From positions 1 to 48,331 of the forward strand of contig LM655210.1 in assembly GCA_000824825.2 (NCBI GenBank): 48,331 nt of DNA. The letters are read 5' to 3'. The DNA comes from Mesorhizobium sp. ORS 3324. GTDB taxonomy: Bacteria; Pseudomonadota; Alphaproteobacteria; Rhizobiales; Rhizobiaceae. This document shows positions 9,974 through 18,209 of the stretch, one piece after another. Within the stretch, counting starts at the first letter, position 1; every line of letters starts with the position of its first letter. The translations under genes and the position numbers were made by a program. The notes beneath the pieces were generated by a model. That model saw only the letters and a program-made list of their open reading frames with translations, searched no databases and was not told the origin of the DNA.

Positions 9974-10512
9974 TGGCGATGACCAATCTGCTTTCCCGCA
10001 CCTTCAGCCGTTTCCGCCGCGACGAGCGCGGTACGGTATTGGTCGAAATGGCGATTGTCGCCCCGCTGATGTTGTTCCTGTCGGCCGGCGTGTTTGAGTT
10101 CGGCAACTTGATCCACGAAAAGTTGCTTATGGAAGCCGGCCTCAGCGATGGCGCTCGTTTCGCAGCGCGCTGCAACAGCCAACTCTACACGGACGCGGGC
10201 CTCGCCGCGATCGACTGCGCCGATATTGCCACCAACATAGCTGTGTTCGGCAATGCGGCGGGAACCCCGCCCGCACGCATAACAGGGTGGCAGAAATCCG
10301 ATGTCACGGTGACCATCGCCGATCCGACCGACTGCAAGAATGCAGTGGATCCCGGCACCGGCACGGTCCTCTACCTCTCGACGACGGCGCAGGTCTGCAT
10401 CGTGACGGCTTCGGGTACTATCAATTATAGCGGCGTCGGCTTGCTGTCGCTGCTCAACATCGGTCCGATTACGCTGACGTCCACTCATCAGGAGCGGTTG
10501 ATCCGGTTCTGA
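9973..10512 (+). CDS. tadE: TadE-like minor pilin
   Basis: This 179-residue protein starts with a short basic segment, then DERGTVLVEMAIVAPLMLFL. This is the TadE-like pseudopilin signature, with a Glu five residues after the presumed processing Gly and a hydrophobic helix. The remainder is an extracytoplasmic domain with several cysteines (around RCN, DCAD, DCKN, QVCIV). Starts at 9970 (GTG), 9973 and 9979 are in frame. ATG 9973 makes a TGATG junction with the previous gene. It is probably a minor pilin processed by CpaA. The TadE/TadF naming is by order only. Confidence 0.82.
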   Translation: MAMTNLLSRTFSRFRRDERGTVLVEMAIVAPLMLFLSAGVFEFGNLIHEKLLMEAGLSDGARFAARCNSQLYTDAGLAAIDCADIATNIAVFGNAAGTPPARITGWQKSDVTVTIADPTDCKNAVDPGTGTVLYLSTTAQVCIVTASGTINYSGVGLLSLLNIGPITLTSTHQERLIRF

Positions 10513-11153
10513 TGATGCTTAAGCGGTTCACAAGATCGGAGGACGGAGCCACGATGGTCGAAATGGCCATCGCTCTGACGTTACTGCTTACGCTCACCTT
10601 AGGCTTCGTCGATTTCGGCTACGCCTTCTATCAGTGGAACGCCGCGACTAAGGCTGTGCAGGTGGGCGCTCGATTAGCTTCGATCTCCGATCCTGTCTCA
10701 ACAGCGCTCGCGACCGCAGCGCCGAGCTCCAATCCCGGTGCTCCGGTGGTCGCCGACGCCTACGGTCCGTTTGTCTGCAAATACGCCAGCGGCACCGGGG
10801 CCTGTAACAACGACTCCACCAAGTTCGACGTGAACGCCTTCAGTCGAATTTTCCGCGGCGACACCGCGTATTCTGCGGACGATACATGTCCCGCGCTCGG
10901 CCTGAACCAGCGGCCTGGGATGTGCCATTTCTTCCCGGGGCTCAAGCGTAACAATGTCGTCGTAACCTATACGGCCACAGGACTCGGCTACGAGACACGA
11001 CTAGACGGTCCGGTGCCGACGATCACCGTCAGCCTGCAGAACATCAATTTCCAGTTCTTCTTCCTGGGCGGTCTGCTCGGGTTCTCCAATATCACCATGC
11101 CCTCCATGCTCAGTACCGTAACGGGTGAAGATTTAAAGAGTACGTCGCCATGA
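10512..11153 (+). CDS. tadF: TadF/TadE-like minor pilin
   Basis: This 213-residue protein is a second TadE-like pseudopilin. A short basic leader and SEDGATMVEMAIALTLLLTLTLGFVDFGYAFY are followed by a periplasmic domain with cysteines (CKYASG, GACNND, DTCPALG, GMCHFF). The presumed processing site is the Gly before ATMVE. It is coupled on both sides: its ATG overlaps the tadE stop (ATGATG) and its stop overlaps the cpaE start (ATGA). With the previous two genes it forms a set of three minor pilins, as in other Tad loci. Confidence 0.82.
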   Translation: MMLKRFTRSEDGATMVEMAIALTLLLTLTLGFVDFGYAFYQWNAATKAVQVGARLASISDPVSTALATAAPSSNPGAPVVADAYGPFVCKYASGTGACNNDSTKFDVNAFSRIFRGDTAYSADDTCPALGLNQRPGMCHFFPGLKRNNVVVTYTATGLGYETRLDGPVPTITVSLQNINFQFFFLGGLLGFSNITMPSMLSTVTGEDLKSTSP

Positions 11154-12313
11154 ACGCCATCGACACCAGAGTGCTGCCGACCAAACGCAAGCAGGTTGCG
11201 CTGTTTTCTTCCGATCATAACTTCACGCGCGACGTGACGACGCGGCTCGATGCGTTGGCGATCTACGATGTCAAGGTCTCGGAGGCGGTCGAGTTCCTTA
11301 AGGGGCCGCCGGCGGATGCGCGGCCCGGCATCATTATCCTCGATCTCGGCAGCGGCGAGCTGCTCGGCAACAATGCGCTCGTCGAGGCGCGCTCGGCCTG
11401 GGCCTCGGTGCCGCTGATCGCGGTCTCGGGCGAATTGACCTCCGAGCAGACGCGCGTGCTGGTGCGCATGAACGCTTCGGACTGGCTGCACAAGCCGCTC
11501 GACGCCAAGGAGCTGCTCAACGCCGTCACCTTCCACGACACCGGCAACAAAGGCACGAAGAGCCGCATCATCACCTTCATTGCCGCCAGCGGCGGCGCCG
11601 GCGCCACCACGCTGGCGATCTCGGCGGCGGAGCATCTCGCCTCGAAGTCGGCCGAGCGGGCGGCCTCGACCTGCCTCGTCGACCTCGACTTCCAGAGCGC
11701 CAATTGCGGCGCCTATCTCAACCAGTTCAACCAGTTCGACCTCGCCGGCATCATCGGCCAGCCGGACCGGCTCGATGTCGAGCTGATGGACGTGATCAAG
11801 CTGTCGCGGCCGTCCGGCCTCACGCTCTATTCCTTCGAGCGGCCGCAACTGCCGTTCGAGCCGCAGGGTGCCGATTTCGTCTTCCGTCTGCTCGATCTCG
11901 TCGCCTACCGCTTCGACGACATCGTCATCGACCTGCCGAACATCGAGACGCCGTGGCACGACTCGGTGCTCAGGACGAGCGACGAGATCTTCATCGTCTT
12001 CGAGCTCAACGTCGCCTCGCTCAGGCAAGGCAAGCGGCTCTACAAGAAGATCCGCGAGCTGCGCGGCAACGGCGTCTCGATCACGCTGGTCGCCAACAAG
12101 CACAAGCGCAAATGGTTCGGCAACCACTTCTCGCGCAGCGAGCTGGAGAAGATCTTCAAGGCGCCGCACATCAAGTCGCTGGCGCTGGACAACGCGCTTC
12201 TCACCGACGCGCTGAACCGCGCCATCCTGCCTTCCGAGGTGGACGGCCGGGCGCGCTTCAACAAGGACCTGAAGCGCATGTTCAAGGAGCGGCTGGACAA
12301 TGCCCAGCGCTAG
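11150..12313 (+). CDS. cpaE: CpaE/TadZ-like localisation ATPase
   Basis: This 387-residue protein has a degenerate response-regulator receiver-like N-terminal domain (about 1-130, with IIILDLGSGELL) and a C-terminal MinD/ParA-like domain (about 138-370). The phosphate-binding loop reads SGGAGATTLA. It therefore lacks the signature lysine of MinD (KGGxGKT), as is common in CpaE/TadZ proteins. DLDFQSANCG and VIDLPN follow in the switch positions. In known systems CpaE/TadZ places the pilus machine at the cell pole. The ATGA overlap with the preceding gene couples its translation. It is the last clear tad gene of the rightward arm. Confidence 0.9.
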   Translation: MNAIDTRVLPTKRKQVALFSSDHNFTRDVTTRLDALAIYDVKVSEAVEFLKGPPADARPGIIILDLGSGELLGNNALVEARSAWASVPLIAVSGELTSEQTRVLVRMNASDWLHKPLDAKELLNAVTFHDTGNKGTKSRIITFIAASGGAGATTLAISAAEHLASKSAERAASTCLVDLDFQSANCGAYLNQFNQFDLAGIIGQPDRLDVELMDVIKLSRPSGLTLYSFERPQLPFEPQGADFVFRLLDLVAYRFDDIVIDLPNIETPWHDSVLRTSDEIFIVFELNVASLRQGKRLYKKIRELRGNGVSITLVANKHKRKWFGNHFSRSELEKIFKAPHIKSLALDNALLTDALNRAILPSEVDGRARFNKDLKRMFKERLDNAQR

Positions 12314-12314
12314 A

Positions 12315-12358
12315 GCAATTCCAGGAAAAGTGCGCAGCGGTTTTCCGGCCGGAATTGC
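12315..12358. repeat. Interspersed palindromic repeat element
   Basis: Immediately after the cpaE stop lies an imperfect long hairpin. GCAATTCC (12315-12322) pairs with GGAATTGC (12351-12358), and inner GGAAAA (12324-12329) pairs with TTTTCC (12341-12346). I recognise this pattern as a common intergenic palindrome of Mesorhizobium and relatives. It may end the cpaE transcript. A related element lies at about 14900-14993. Confidence 0.7.
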
Positions 12359-12368
12359 GGCGAAGCAA

Positions 12369-12932
12369 ATGCGGCGAAACGCGATGCGGCTTGCCGGCGC
12401 ATGCCTGATCGGCATCGCGTCGATGTCGGCCTGCGGTTTCGCTGAAGCCGGATCGGGGCTGCCGCCGCTTCCCGCCATGGGTCCCAGCCTGCGCAAGATT
12501 GTCGCCTTCCAGAGCGGCGAGCAGCCCGGCACGATCGTCATCAGCAAAAGCGAGAAGGCGCTCTATCTGGTGACGGGCCTGGGCCAGGCGCTGCGCTACC
12601 AGATCAGCGTCGGCCGCGACGGCTTCGGCTGGACCGGTACGGTCAAGGTCGCGTCCAAGACCGAATGGCCGGAATGGCGCCCGCCCAAGGAGATGCGCGC
12701 GCGCCAGCCGGAACTGCCGGCCATGGTGCCGGCCGGCCCCTACAATCCGCTCGGCGCGAGAGCGCTCTATCTCTCGCGCGACGGGCGCGATACGCTCTAT
12801 CGAATCCATGGCACCAACGATCCGAAGGGCGTCGGCTTCGACGGCACGTCCGGATGCTTCAGACTGACGAATACCGATGTGATCGATCTCTTCAAGCGCG
12901 TCGCGGTGGGCGCAAAGGTGGTGGTTGAATGA
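12369..12932 (+). CDS. L,D-transpeptidase (YkuD family), exported
   Basis: This 187-residue protein has a signal peptide (basic start, then LAGACLIGIASMSAC; cleavage probably near AEAG) and a YkuD catalytic domain. The active-site motif is IHGTN...GTSGCFRLTN, with His and Cys as expected for L,D-transpeptidases that cross-link peptidoglycan or attach proteins to it in the periplasm. A longer frame from 12300 overlaps cpaE and reads through the palindromic repeat, so I start at ATG 12369 (12384 is also possible). The ATGA overlap with the next gene shows that the two are expressed together. Closeness to the tad locus may reflect wall remodelling for the pilus, which is inference. Confidence 0.85.
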   Translation: MRRNAMRLAGACLIGIASMSACGFAEAGSGLPPLPAMGPSLRKIVAFQSGEQPGTIVISKSEKALYLVTGLGQALRYQISVGRDGFGWTGTVKVASKTEWPEWRPPKEMRARQPELPAMVPAGPYNPLGARALYLSRDGRDTLYRIHGTNDPKGVGFDGTSGCFRLTNTDVIDLFKRVAVGAKVVVE

Positions 12933-13489
12933 CGATGATCAGCGTACCGGACGTTCCGGCAATCGAGCTTGGCGAACAGGAAAAAGCCCCGGGCAAGGCG
13001 AGCTGGGGGTGGACCATCGGCGTGGCGGCGGTCGGCGCCGGCCTTGTCACCTTCGTCAACGTCACGGCCGCCATCTATCTCTATCGCGGCGTCAACGACC
13101 TACGGGCGATGGAGGCGCGGCTGGACCAGCTCGGCCAGTTCGAGCAGCGCATCGGCGCCCGCATCGACACGGTCAACAACGGCTTCCAGAGCCGGTTCGA
13201 GACGCTGGACCGGCAGCTGCAGACGAACTTCGGCCAGATCAACGGCAACATCGCCCGGCTGGAACAAGGCGCGCCCGCCGCCGCGGAGGCCGAGATGCCA
13301 CGCGCGCCCGAGCCGCCGGCGCTTGCCGGCACCACGCTGGCGGAAGCCTCCACCGTTAACGCTGGCGAGCCGGACCCCGTCGACGCGCCGCGCATGTTCA
13401 AGAGCAAGGTGGCGCCGCCCGGGCCTAACCCGTCCTACCAGCGCATCCAGCAGGCCGACGGCAAGGTCTATTACAAGAAGATCAACTGA
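12929..13489 (+). CDS. Single-pass membrane coiled-coil protein
   Basis: This 186-residue protein has a short cytoplasmic N-terminus and one membrane helix at about residues 26-54. A heptad-like coiled coil of about 70 residues follows (LRAMEARLDQLGQFEQRI ... LDRQLQTNFGQINGN), then a proline/alanine-rich linker and a short conserved-looking tail (SYQRIQQADGKVYYKKI). I know no family for it. It is translationally coupled to the L,D-transpeptidase through an ATGA overlap. A role as a scaffold or partner for that enzyme in the periplasm is a reasonable guess, no more. Confidence 0.75.
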   Translation: MTMISVPDVPAIELGEQEKAPGKASWGWTIGVAAVGAGLVTFVNVTAAIYLYRGVNDLRAMEARLDQLGQFEQRIGARIDTVNNGFQSRFETLDRQLQTNFGQINGNIARLEQGAPAAAEAEMPRAPEPPALAGTTLAEASTVNAGEPDPVDAPRMFKSKVAPPGPNPSYQRIQQADGKVYYKKIN

Positions 13490-13527
13490 CGCCCAGCTGG
13501 CCGGCCCTCTGGTTCCGGCTTGGCTTG

Positions 13528-14064
13528 TTAGAGGTCGCGCCGCAGCGCCAGCATGCGGACGGCGCGGGCTTCGGCGCGCAGTTTCGCCTCGCGCAGGAAG
13601 GCGACATGGCAATAGGCGCAGGCCGCGAGGCCGAGGCACAGCACCAGGCTGTTCTTCCAGCTGAAGTCGATCATCAGCGAAAACTGCAGGCCGCGCGGCG
13701 CGGTGAAGGTAGCAATCGTGCTCGCCGTTTCCGAATGACTGCCGACCGCGATCATCAGCCCGGCGAAAAGCAGGGCGGCGTGGTTGGCGAGGAAGAAGCC
13801 GGCCGACCTTCTCGCGCGGCAGGCCAGCCAGCAGGCGGCCGACGCCACGAGGATGATGGCGGCGTCGAGAGCCATCGAGCCGCCGAGATAGAAGTCCACC
13901 TGCTGCCAGAACATCGTCGAGAACGGGCGCAGCTCCAGCCATACGTGCCACATGGCCGGGCTTGCCGGATAGTTTCCGAGCAAGAATGTCGCCGTGCGCT
14001 CCGCCGCCAGCAGCAAGAGCATGAGGGCCGGGAAGGCAAAGAGCAGTACAGGCTTGCGCGTCAT
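13528..14064 (-). CDS. Four-helix membrane protein of unknown function
   Basis: This 178-residue protein has about four hydrophobic segments: near residues 5-30, 60-85, 88-110 and 130-155. The tail is basic with many Arg. No catalytic motif is visible. A loop with WQQVDFY and another with HSETAST are the most distinctive parts. It converges with the transpeptidase/coiled-coil pair and is probably a single-gene unit. It could be a small integral membrane protein of the DUF type; no function is assigned. Confidence 0.7.
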   Translation of the reverse strand: MTRKPVLLFAFPALMLLLLAAERTATFLLGNYPASPAMWHVWLELRPFSTMFWQQVDFYLGGSMALDAAIILVASAACWLACRARRSAGFFLANHAALLFAGLMIAVGSHSETASTIATFTAPRGLQFSLMIDFSWKNSLVLCLGLAACAYCHVAFLREAKLRAEARAVRMLALRRDL

Positions 14065-14165
14065 GTCATCCCCTCGACATCCGATGCTTGAGTGTAGGCC
14101 GCATAGGTTGCGCGAGACTTAACGCAACGCCTTGCTTTTCAAGCAATGTCGCCGGCGCCTAATGT

Positions 14166-14894
14166 ATGATGCGGCGAAATGATGGGGCGCGCGTGGGCGA
14201 GGTGAAACCGACCGGCCGGCTTGCCACGACGCTCGGCGGCCTCGGGCTGGTCGCCGGCGCGCTGCTGATTGCCGCGTCCAGCCGCTGGCTGGCGACCGAC
14301 CTTCCTTCGCAGCCGCCGGCCGACGACGCCGTCAATGCGCGCCCTGCCCGCCTCCCGGTCCACGACATGCGGCCTGGCCAGCCGGCGCGTCGGATCGCCG
14401 AGGACCGCATCGCGCCGCCGCCGCTCGATCCCGCGGGGATCGAGCGCATCGAGCCCCGCCCCCCGCTCGGCGAGCTTGGCCTCGCCCCACCGCCGAAGAT
14501 GCCGATGCCGAAGGACTGGCATGAGACGCTGCTCTATCGTCCGGTCGCCATCTCGTCGACGCTCGTCGAAGCCATGGGGCGCAAGGTCGTCATCAGCGGA
14601 ACCGTCGACATCGATCCCGACAGGACCTGCTCGTTCGGCGATGCCGTCTGGCCCTGCGGCCAGCGCGCCCGCGCGGCCTTCAACGCCTGGCTGCGCGGCC
14701 GGGCGCTCAAATGCATCCTGCCGCCCGATGTCGACCGCTTCGCCATCGCCGCGCCCTGCGCGCTCGGCAAGCAGGATGTCGGCGCCTGGCTTGTCGCCAA
14801 TGGCTGGGCCATGGCGTCGCCCGCTGGCGTCTACGGCAAGGCCGAAGCTGTCGCCAGGGAGGCCAGGATGGGCATCTTCGGTCCGCCGCAGTAA
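14166..14894 (+). CDS. SNase-like (thermonuclease-fold) membrane-anchored protein
   Basis: This 242-residue protein has an N-terminal signal-anchor (about 17-38), a proline-rich linker, and a C-terminal domain (about 115-242) resembling staphylococcal nuclease. The recognisable parts are GQRARAAFNAWLRG, CALGKQDVGAWLVANGWA and the ending AREARMGIFG. The usual catalytic front part (DGDT and RLxGIDAPE) is not present; GTVDIDPDRTC stands there instead. It may therefore be an inactive SNase-fold protein, perhaps a nucleic-acid or protein binder at the envelope. It stands alone with repeats downstream. Confidence 0.72.
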   Translation: MMRRNDGARVGEVKPTGRLATTLGGLGLVAGALLIAASSRWLATDLPSQPPADDAVNARPARLPVHDMRPGQPARRIAEDRIAPPPLDPAGIERIEPRPPLGELGLAPPPKMPMPKDWHETLLYRPVAISSTLVEAMGRKVVISGTVDIDPDRTCSFGDAVWPCGQRARAAFNAWLRGRALKCILPPDVDRFAIAAPCALGKQDVGAWLVANGWAMASPAGVYGKAEAVAREARMGIFGPPQ

Positions 14895-14899
14895 GGCGA

Positions 14900-14993
14900 T
14901 TTCGAAAAAAGCGCGTGGCGACTTTGCGCGGGGAATTGCGCGAAAACAGAATGGGCAGAGCGGTTCAGGGGCTCTACCAAGGCTGAACCGCTC
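14900..14993. repeat. Second interspersed repeat with terminal hairpin
   Basis: After the SNase-like gene lies a sequence sharing the core GGAATTGCGCGAAAACA with the element at 12315-12358. An 11-bp inverted repeat follows (GAGCGGTTCAG at 14958-14968 and CTGAACCGCTC at 14983-14993). There is no T-run. It is probably the same Rhizobiales-type repeat family and may serve as transcript end. Confidence 0.6.
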
Positions 14994-15143
14994 CGGCGGC
15001 CGGGCGAATCATCCGAAGCGGAAGTGGAGTCGCGGTCGCCGGCGGTTGCCGGACCCAGCGTTTCCCACTCACAAAGATGCCCGACTTCCATCAAATTGTA
15101 CGCTTCCCTGAAACCGAAATCGTAACGGACCTGCCTTAAGCCA

Positions 15144-15914
15144 ATGCGTCCAACAGGAGATTGGCCAGTGAGCAGACAAACGCAGACACCGCCGGTTCGG
15201 ACATGGAAGCATGTTGTCTGGCTCCCCTTGCTCGGCACCGCCGCCTGCGTCGGTCTTTCGCTCGGGCTGAATTATCTGCTCCTGTTCAGCGACGCGTTGA
15301 CGCCGTTCGGCCGCAGCATCGTCACCGCGACGCTTCTGCCCGTCATCATCGGCCTGCCGCTTTTTGTCCTGCTCAGCTGGAGAGAGGTCGAGCTCCGCCG
15401 CTACCGGCAGGAGCTCACCAGGGCCGGCACCTATGACCGGCTCACCGGATGCTACAACGGCGCCGTGTTCACCTCGATGGTCGACAGACGGGCGGCGAGG
15501 CCGTCCGGGCCGCGCTCCGGGGCGTTCCTCGTCATCCACCCGGAACATCTTTCAGCGATCAACATGCGCTTCGGTCTCGAATGGGGCGATGAAGCCTTGC
15601 GGCTCATCGCCTCGGCCATCAGGTCCTCGGTGCGCAAGGACGATCTGATCGGCCGCATCGGCACCGCGATGTTCGGCGTCTTCCTTCCCGGCGCGAGCGA
15701 GCAGGACGCGAAGGAAGTCGGCAACCGCATCCGCGAGGCGGTCGGGCAAATCTATTTCGCCCCGAAGGGCGACAAGGACGTGCTCGCTATCCGCGTCGGC
15801 GGCGTCGTCTTCGAGCACGAGCTGGCTTTCGAGGACATGTTCCGCTCGGCGGAGGAAGGGCTGTCCGAATTTCAGGACGAAACCGGCGTTCAGTTGTCCC
15901 ATTTCAACAACTGA
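15144..15914 (+). CDS. Membrane GGDEF-family protein with degenerate active site
   Basis: This 256-residue protein has two membrane helices (about 24-48 and 57-78) followed by a short linker and a GGDEF-like domain (about 90-250). The N-terminal part of the domain is normal (YDRLTGCYN, where TYDxLTGLxN is usual), and FGLEWGDEALRLIA corresponds to the FGHxxGDxxL region. At the position of the GGDEF signature the protein reads RIGTAMFGVFL (about 171-181), so the catalytic residues are lost. It should not make cyclic di-GMP and may be a binding or regulatory pseudo-enzyme. No EAL domain is present. Confidence 0.85.
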   Translation: MRPTGDWPVSRQTQTPPVRTWKHVVWLPLLGTAACVGLSLGLNYLLLFSDALTPFGRSIVTATLLPVIIGLPLFVLLSWREVELRRYRQELTRAGTYDRLTGCYNGAVFTSMVDRRAARPSGPRSGAFLVIHPEHLSAINMRFGLEWGDEALRLIASAIRSSVRKDDLIGRIGTAMFGVFLPGASEQDAKEVGNRIREAVGQIYFAPKGDKDVLAIRVGGVVFEHELAFEDMFRSAEEGLSEFQDETGVQLSHFNN

Positions 15915-15989
15915 ACCGGTGGAAACACCCTGACAGCCTGCCCGGCCGGCACGCTACGGCGCAAGGGCCGAAATTGGCCCCTCTGTGCC

Positions 15990-17465
15990 TCAGATGCCGC
16001 CCATGCAGAGATATTTCATCTCAAGGTAGTCATCGAGGCCGTGGCGGGAACCCTCCCGCCCGATGCCGGACTGCTTGATGCCGCCAAAAGGCGCGGCTTC
16101 CGAGGACATGCGTCCCGTGTTGATGCCCACCATACCATATTCCAGGGCTTCGGCCACGCGCCAGACACGTTTCAGGTTGGAAGCATAGAAATAGGCGGCG
16201 AGGCCGTAGATCGTGTCGTTGGCCTCACGCACGACCTGATCCGCATCTTCGAAGCGAATGATCGGAGCCAATGGCCCAAAGGTCTCTTCTTGCGCCACCG
16301 CCATCTCGCTGGAGATGTCGGTGAGGACCGTGGGCTGGAAAAAAGTCCCGTCGCTGCCGATCGGACCTCCGCCACACCGGATCGACCCGCCTTTTCCGAC
16401 CGCATCGGCTATGTGGGATTGGATCTTGGACAGGGCGTGCATGTCGATCAGCGGACCGACGGCGACGCCGGGATCGAAACCGTCACCTACCTTGAGCTGA
16501 CGGACGCGTTCGACGAACTTGTCGACGAACTCGTCATGAACGCCCGACTGGACGTAAAGGCGGTTCGCCGAAACGCAAGTCTGGCCGGCATTGCGGAACT
16601 TCGCCTGGATGGCCCCGTCCACGGCGGCATCTATGTCGGCGTCGTCGAAGACGATGAAAGGCGCATTGCCCCCCAACTCAAGGCTGACCTTCTTGATCTG
16701 GTCCGAGCACTGGCGCATCAGCAGCCGCCCGACCTCGGTTGATCCGGTAAAGCTGATTTTGCGCACTTTGGGATTATGGCAGAGCTCGCGCCCAACCTCC
16801 GCGCCATCCGAGGCATAGACAAGATTCACGACCCCGTCGGGAAGACCAGCCTCGGCGGCGAGCGCAAACATGGCCCCCGCGACCAGCGGCGTCTGTTCGG
16901 CAGGTTTCAATATGATGGCGCAACCCGCTGCGAGCGCCGGCGAGATCTTGCGCGCCACCATCGATGCGGGAAAATTCCATGGCGTGATCGTGCCGACAAC
17001 GCCGATGGGCTGCTTGATCACCAGCATGCGCCGGTCCGTCGACGGCGCCGAGATCGTCTCGCCATAGATGCGGTTGGCCTCCTCGGCGTACCATTGCAGA
17101 TACGCGGCAGCATGCGATACCTCCGATTTGGCTTCGCCAAGGGGCTTGCCCATCTCGGCGGTGAGGATCGCGGCCAGATCGTCGGTGTGGGTGACGATCA
17201 ACTGGTGCCATTGCCACAGCATTTCGCTGCGTTCGCGGGCAGTCAGTGCCGCCCACTCGGCCTGCGCGATATAAGCCTTGTCGATCGCCGCGCGCGTCTC
17301 CGCGACGCCCATGTCGGGAAGTTCCGCCAGCAGTTCACCCGTCGACGGATTGAAGACCTCGAACGTACGCCCGCCCAGCGTCGTGCCGAGCGCGGGCACA
17401 CGGTCGATCGCACCAAAGAGGTCGGGGGATCTCAAATGGCGGGTCATCGGCAGGCGCAGGGGCAA
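15990..17465 (-). CDS. gabD: NAD(P)-dependent succinate-semialdehyde-type dehydrogenase
   Basis: This 491-residue aldehyde dehydrogenase most resembles GabD-type succinate-semialdehyde dehydrogenases, which oxidise succinic semialdehyde to succinate. Visible signatures are TPWNFPASMVARK (cofactor region), SFTGSTEVG, the catalytic-Glu motif LELGGNAPF, and the Cys motif FRNAGQTCVSANR. The closing PFGGIKQSGIGREGS is also typical of GabD. Start: a TTG at 17465 follows GAGGAGG at a good distance, whereas the ATG at 17447 has none, so I keep the TTG. It is a single gene; no GABA transaminase is adjacent. Exact substrate is by family resemblance only. Confidence 0.85.
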   Translation of the reverse strand: MPLRLPMTRHLRSPDLFGAIDRVPALGTTLGGRTFEVFNPSTGELLAELPDMGVAETRAAIDKAYIAQAEWAALTARERSEMLWQWHQLIVTHTDDLAAILTAEMGKPLGEAKSEVSHAAAYLQWYAEEANRIYGETISAPSTDRRMLVIKQPIGVVGTITPWNFPASMVARKISPALAAGCAIILKPAEQTPLVAGAMFALAAEAGLPDGVVNLVYASDGAEVGRELCHNPKVRKISFTGSTEVGRLLMRQCSDQIKKVSLELGGNAPFIVFDDADIDAAVDGAIQAKFRNAGQTCVSANRLYVQSGVHDEFVDKFVERVRQLKVGDGFDPGVAVGPLIDMHALSKIQSHIADAVGKGGSIRCGGGPIGSDGTFFQPTVLTDISSEMAVAQEETFGPLAPIIRFEDADQVVREANDTIYGLAAYFYASNLKRVWRVAEALEYGMVGINTGRMSSEAAPFGGIKQSGIGREGSRHGLDDYLEMKYLCMGGI

Positions 17466-17949
17466 TACCGGCTTCCTCCTCGAAGAAATTGACGTGTATT
17501 AATGACGCCAACGTGTATGCAGCAAATCCGTGCCTCTCATAGGGCCTGGGAGAGGCGGTGGTAGACCCACCTGAATAGTCCTTTCAACCCCGTCGCCCAC
17601 CGCCCCAAGCTGCTATTCGAAAAAACCTATCCGGCATCCATCAAAGCCCCGGTCCACGAGTGGAGCGCCGTGACAGAATGGAGCTGCGCCGAGCTCGCAA
17701 GTCGAGAGAATTGTTGCAAGCGGAGCCTCCTCTAGCCAACGATCCTCACGTTGCTAGTCATTTAATGAATGTAAGGGACTTATTCGCTTGCGGTCGCCGC
17801 AAATCTGACACCGCGACCTCATGACTTGTCTTGGGTTTCGGCGCGCACGACCGGAGCAGCGCGCCCAGTGGCACTCTCATTTCGTTTGATCCTTGGAAGA
17901 GAGACGCCAATCCGGCATACTGCGATGTTCGTCAAGCCAGTTCCGCGCG
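17466..17949. other. 484-nt stretch without a supported gene
   Basis: This is mixed-composition DNA between the leftward dehydrogenase and the leftward XRE gene. Small open frames exist (for example 17826-18011) but show no family and no convincing start. A GGCGGTGG/CCACCGCC inverted pair around 17551-17605 could form a long-loop stem. The region should contain the dehydrogenase promoter. No tRNA, repeat array or mobile-element end was recognised. Confidence 0.5.
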
Positions 17950-18204
17950 TCATCCGCTTGATATCCGTTTTGCGAGACGCACGCCGGGGCCGCCACCATT
18001 TTCCGGAATGAACTCGATCCCTGCCGTCTCAAGGGCACTGCGGATAGCCTTCCGATTCGCGACGGTGGTAGGAGGCACGCCGTCCTCAGCTTCCGCGCGC
18101 CTAACAGTCGCCACTCCCACGCTGGCGGCGACCGCCAAATCTTCAGCGCTCCAACGTACCAGCGCCCGCGCCGCCCTTATCTGAGCTCCGGTGATCTCTT
18201 TCAT
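17950..18204 (-). CDS. Small XRE-type helix-turn-helix regulator
   Basis: This 84-residue protein consists almost entirely of a Cro/C1-type helix-turn-helix domain. Its signature is IRAARALVRWSAEDLAVAASVGVATVRRAEA, with the expected helix 2-turn-helix 3 at about residues 20-42. The tail (about 45-84, IRSALETAGIEFIPENGGG) matches the short XRE proteins common in rhizobia. I choose ATG 18204; a TTG at 18219 is in frame but would overlap a probable operator. It likely binds the tandem TTGATnTCAA repeats just upstream and so controls itself and perhaps the divergent gene at 18374. Confidence 0.82.
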   Translation of the reverse strand: MKEITGAQIRAARALVRWSAEDLAVAASVGVATVRRAEAEDGVPPTTVANRKAIRSALETAGIEFIPENGGGPGVRLAKRISSG

Positions 18205-18209
18205 ATCAC

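Noticed and set aside
12300..12368. Longer start for the L,D-transpeptidase
   Set aside because: Would overlap cpaE and translate the palindromic repeat; the signal peptide is complete from 12369.
10988..12547. Long complement frame across cpaE and the transpeptidase start
   Set aside because: Arg/Glu/Asp-rich antisense shadow of cpaE; no homologue pattern and conflicts with firm genes on the plus strand.
15144..15914. Active diguanylate cyclase
   Set aside because: The GGDEF signature is replaced by RIGTAMF, so catalysis is not expected.
17466..17949. Hidden tRNA or small RNA
   Set aside because: The inverted pairs seen do not make a cloverleaf, and no promoter plus terminator could be defined.
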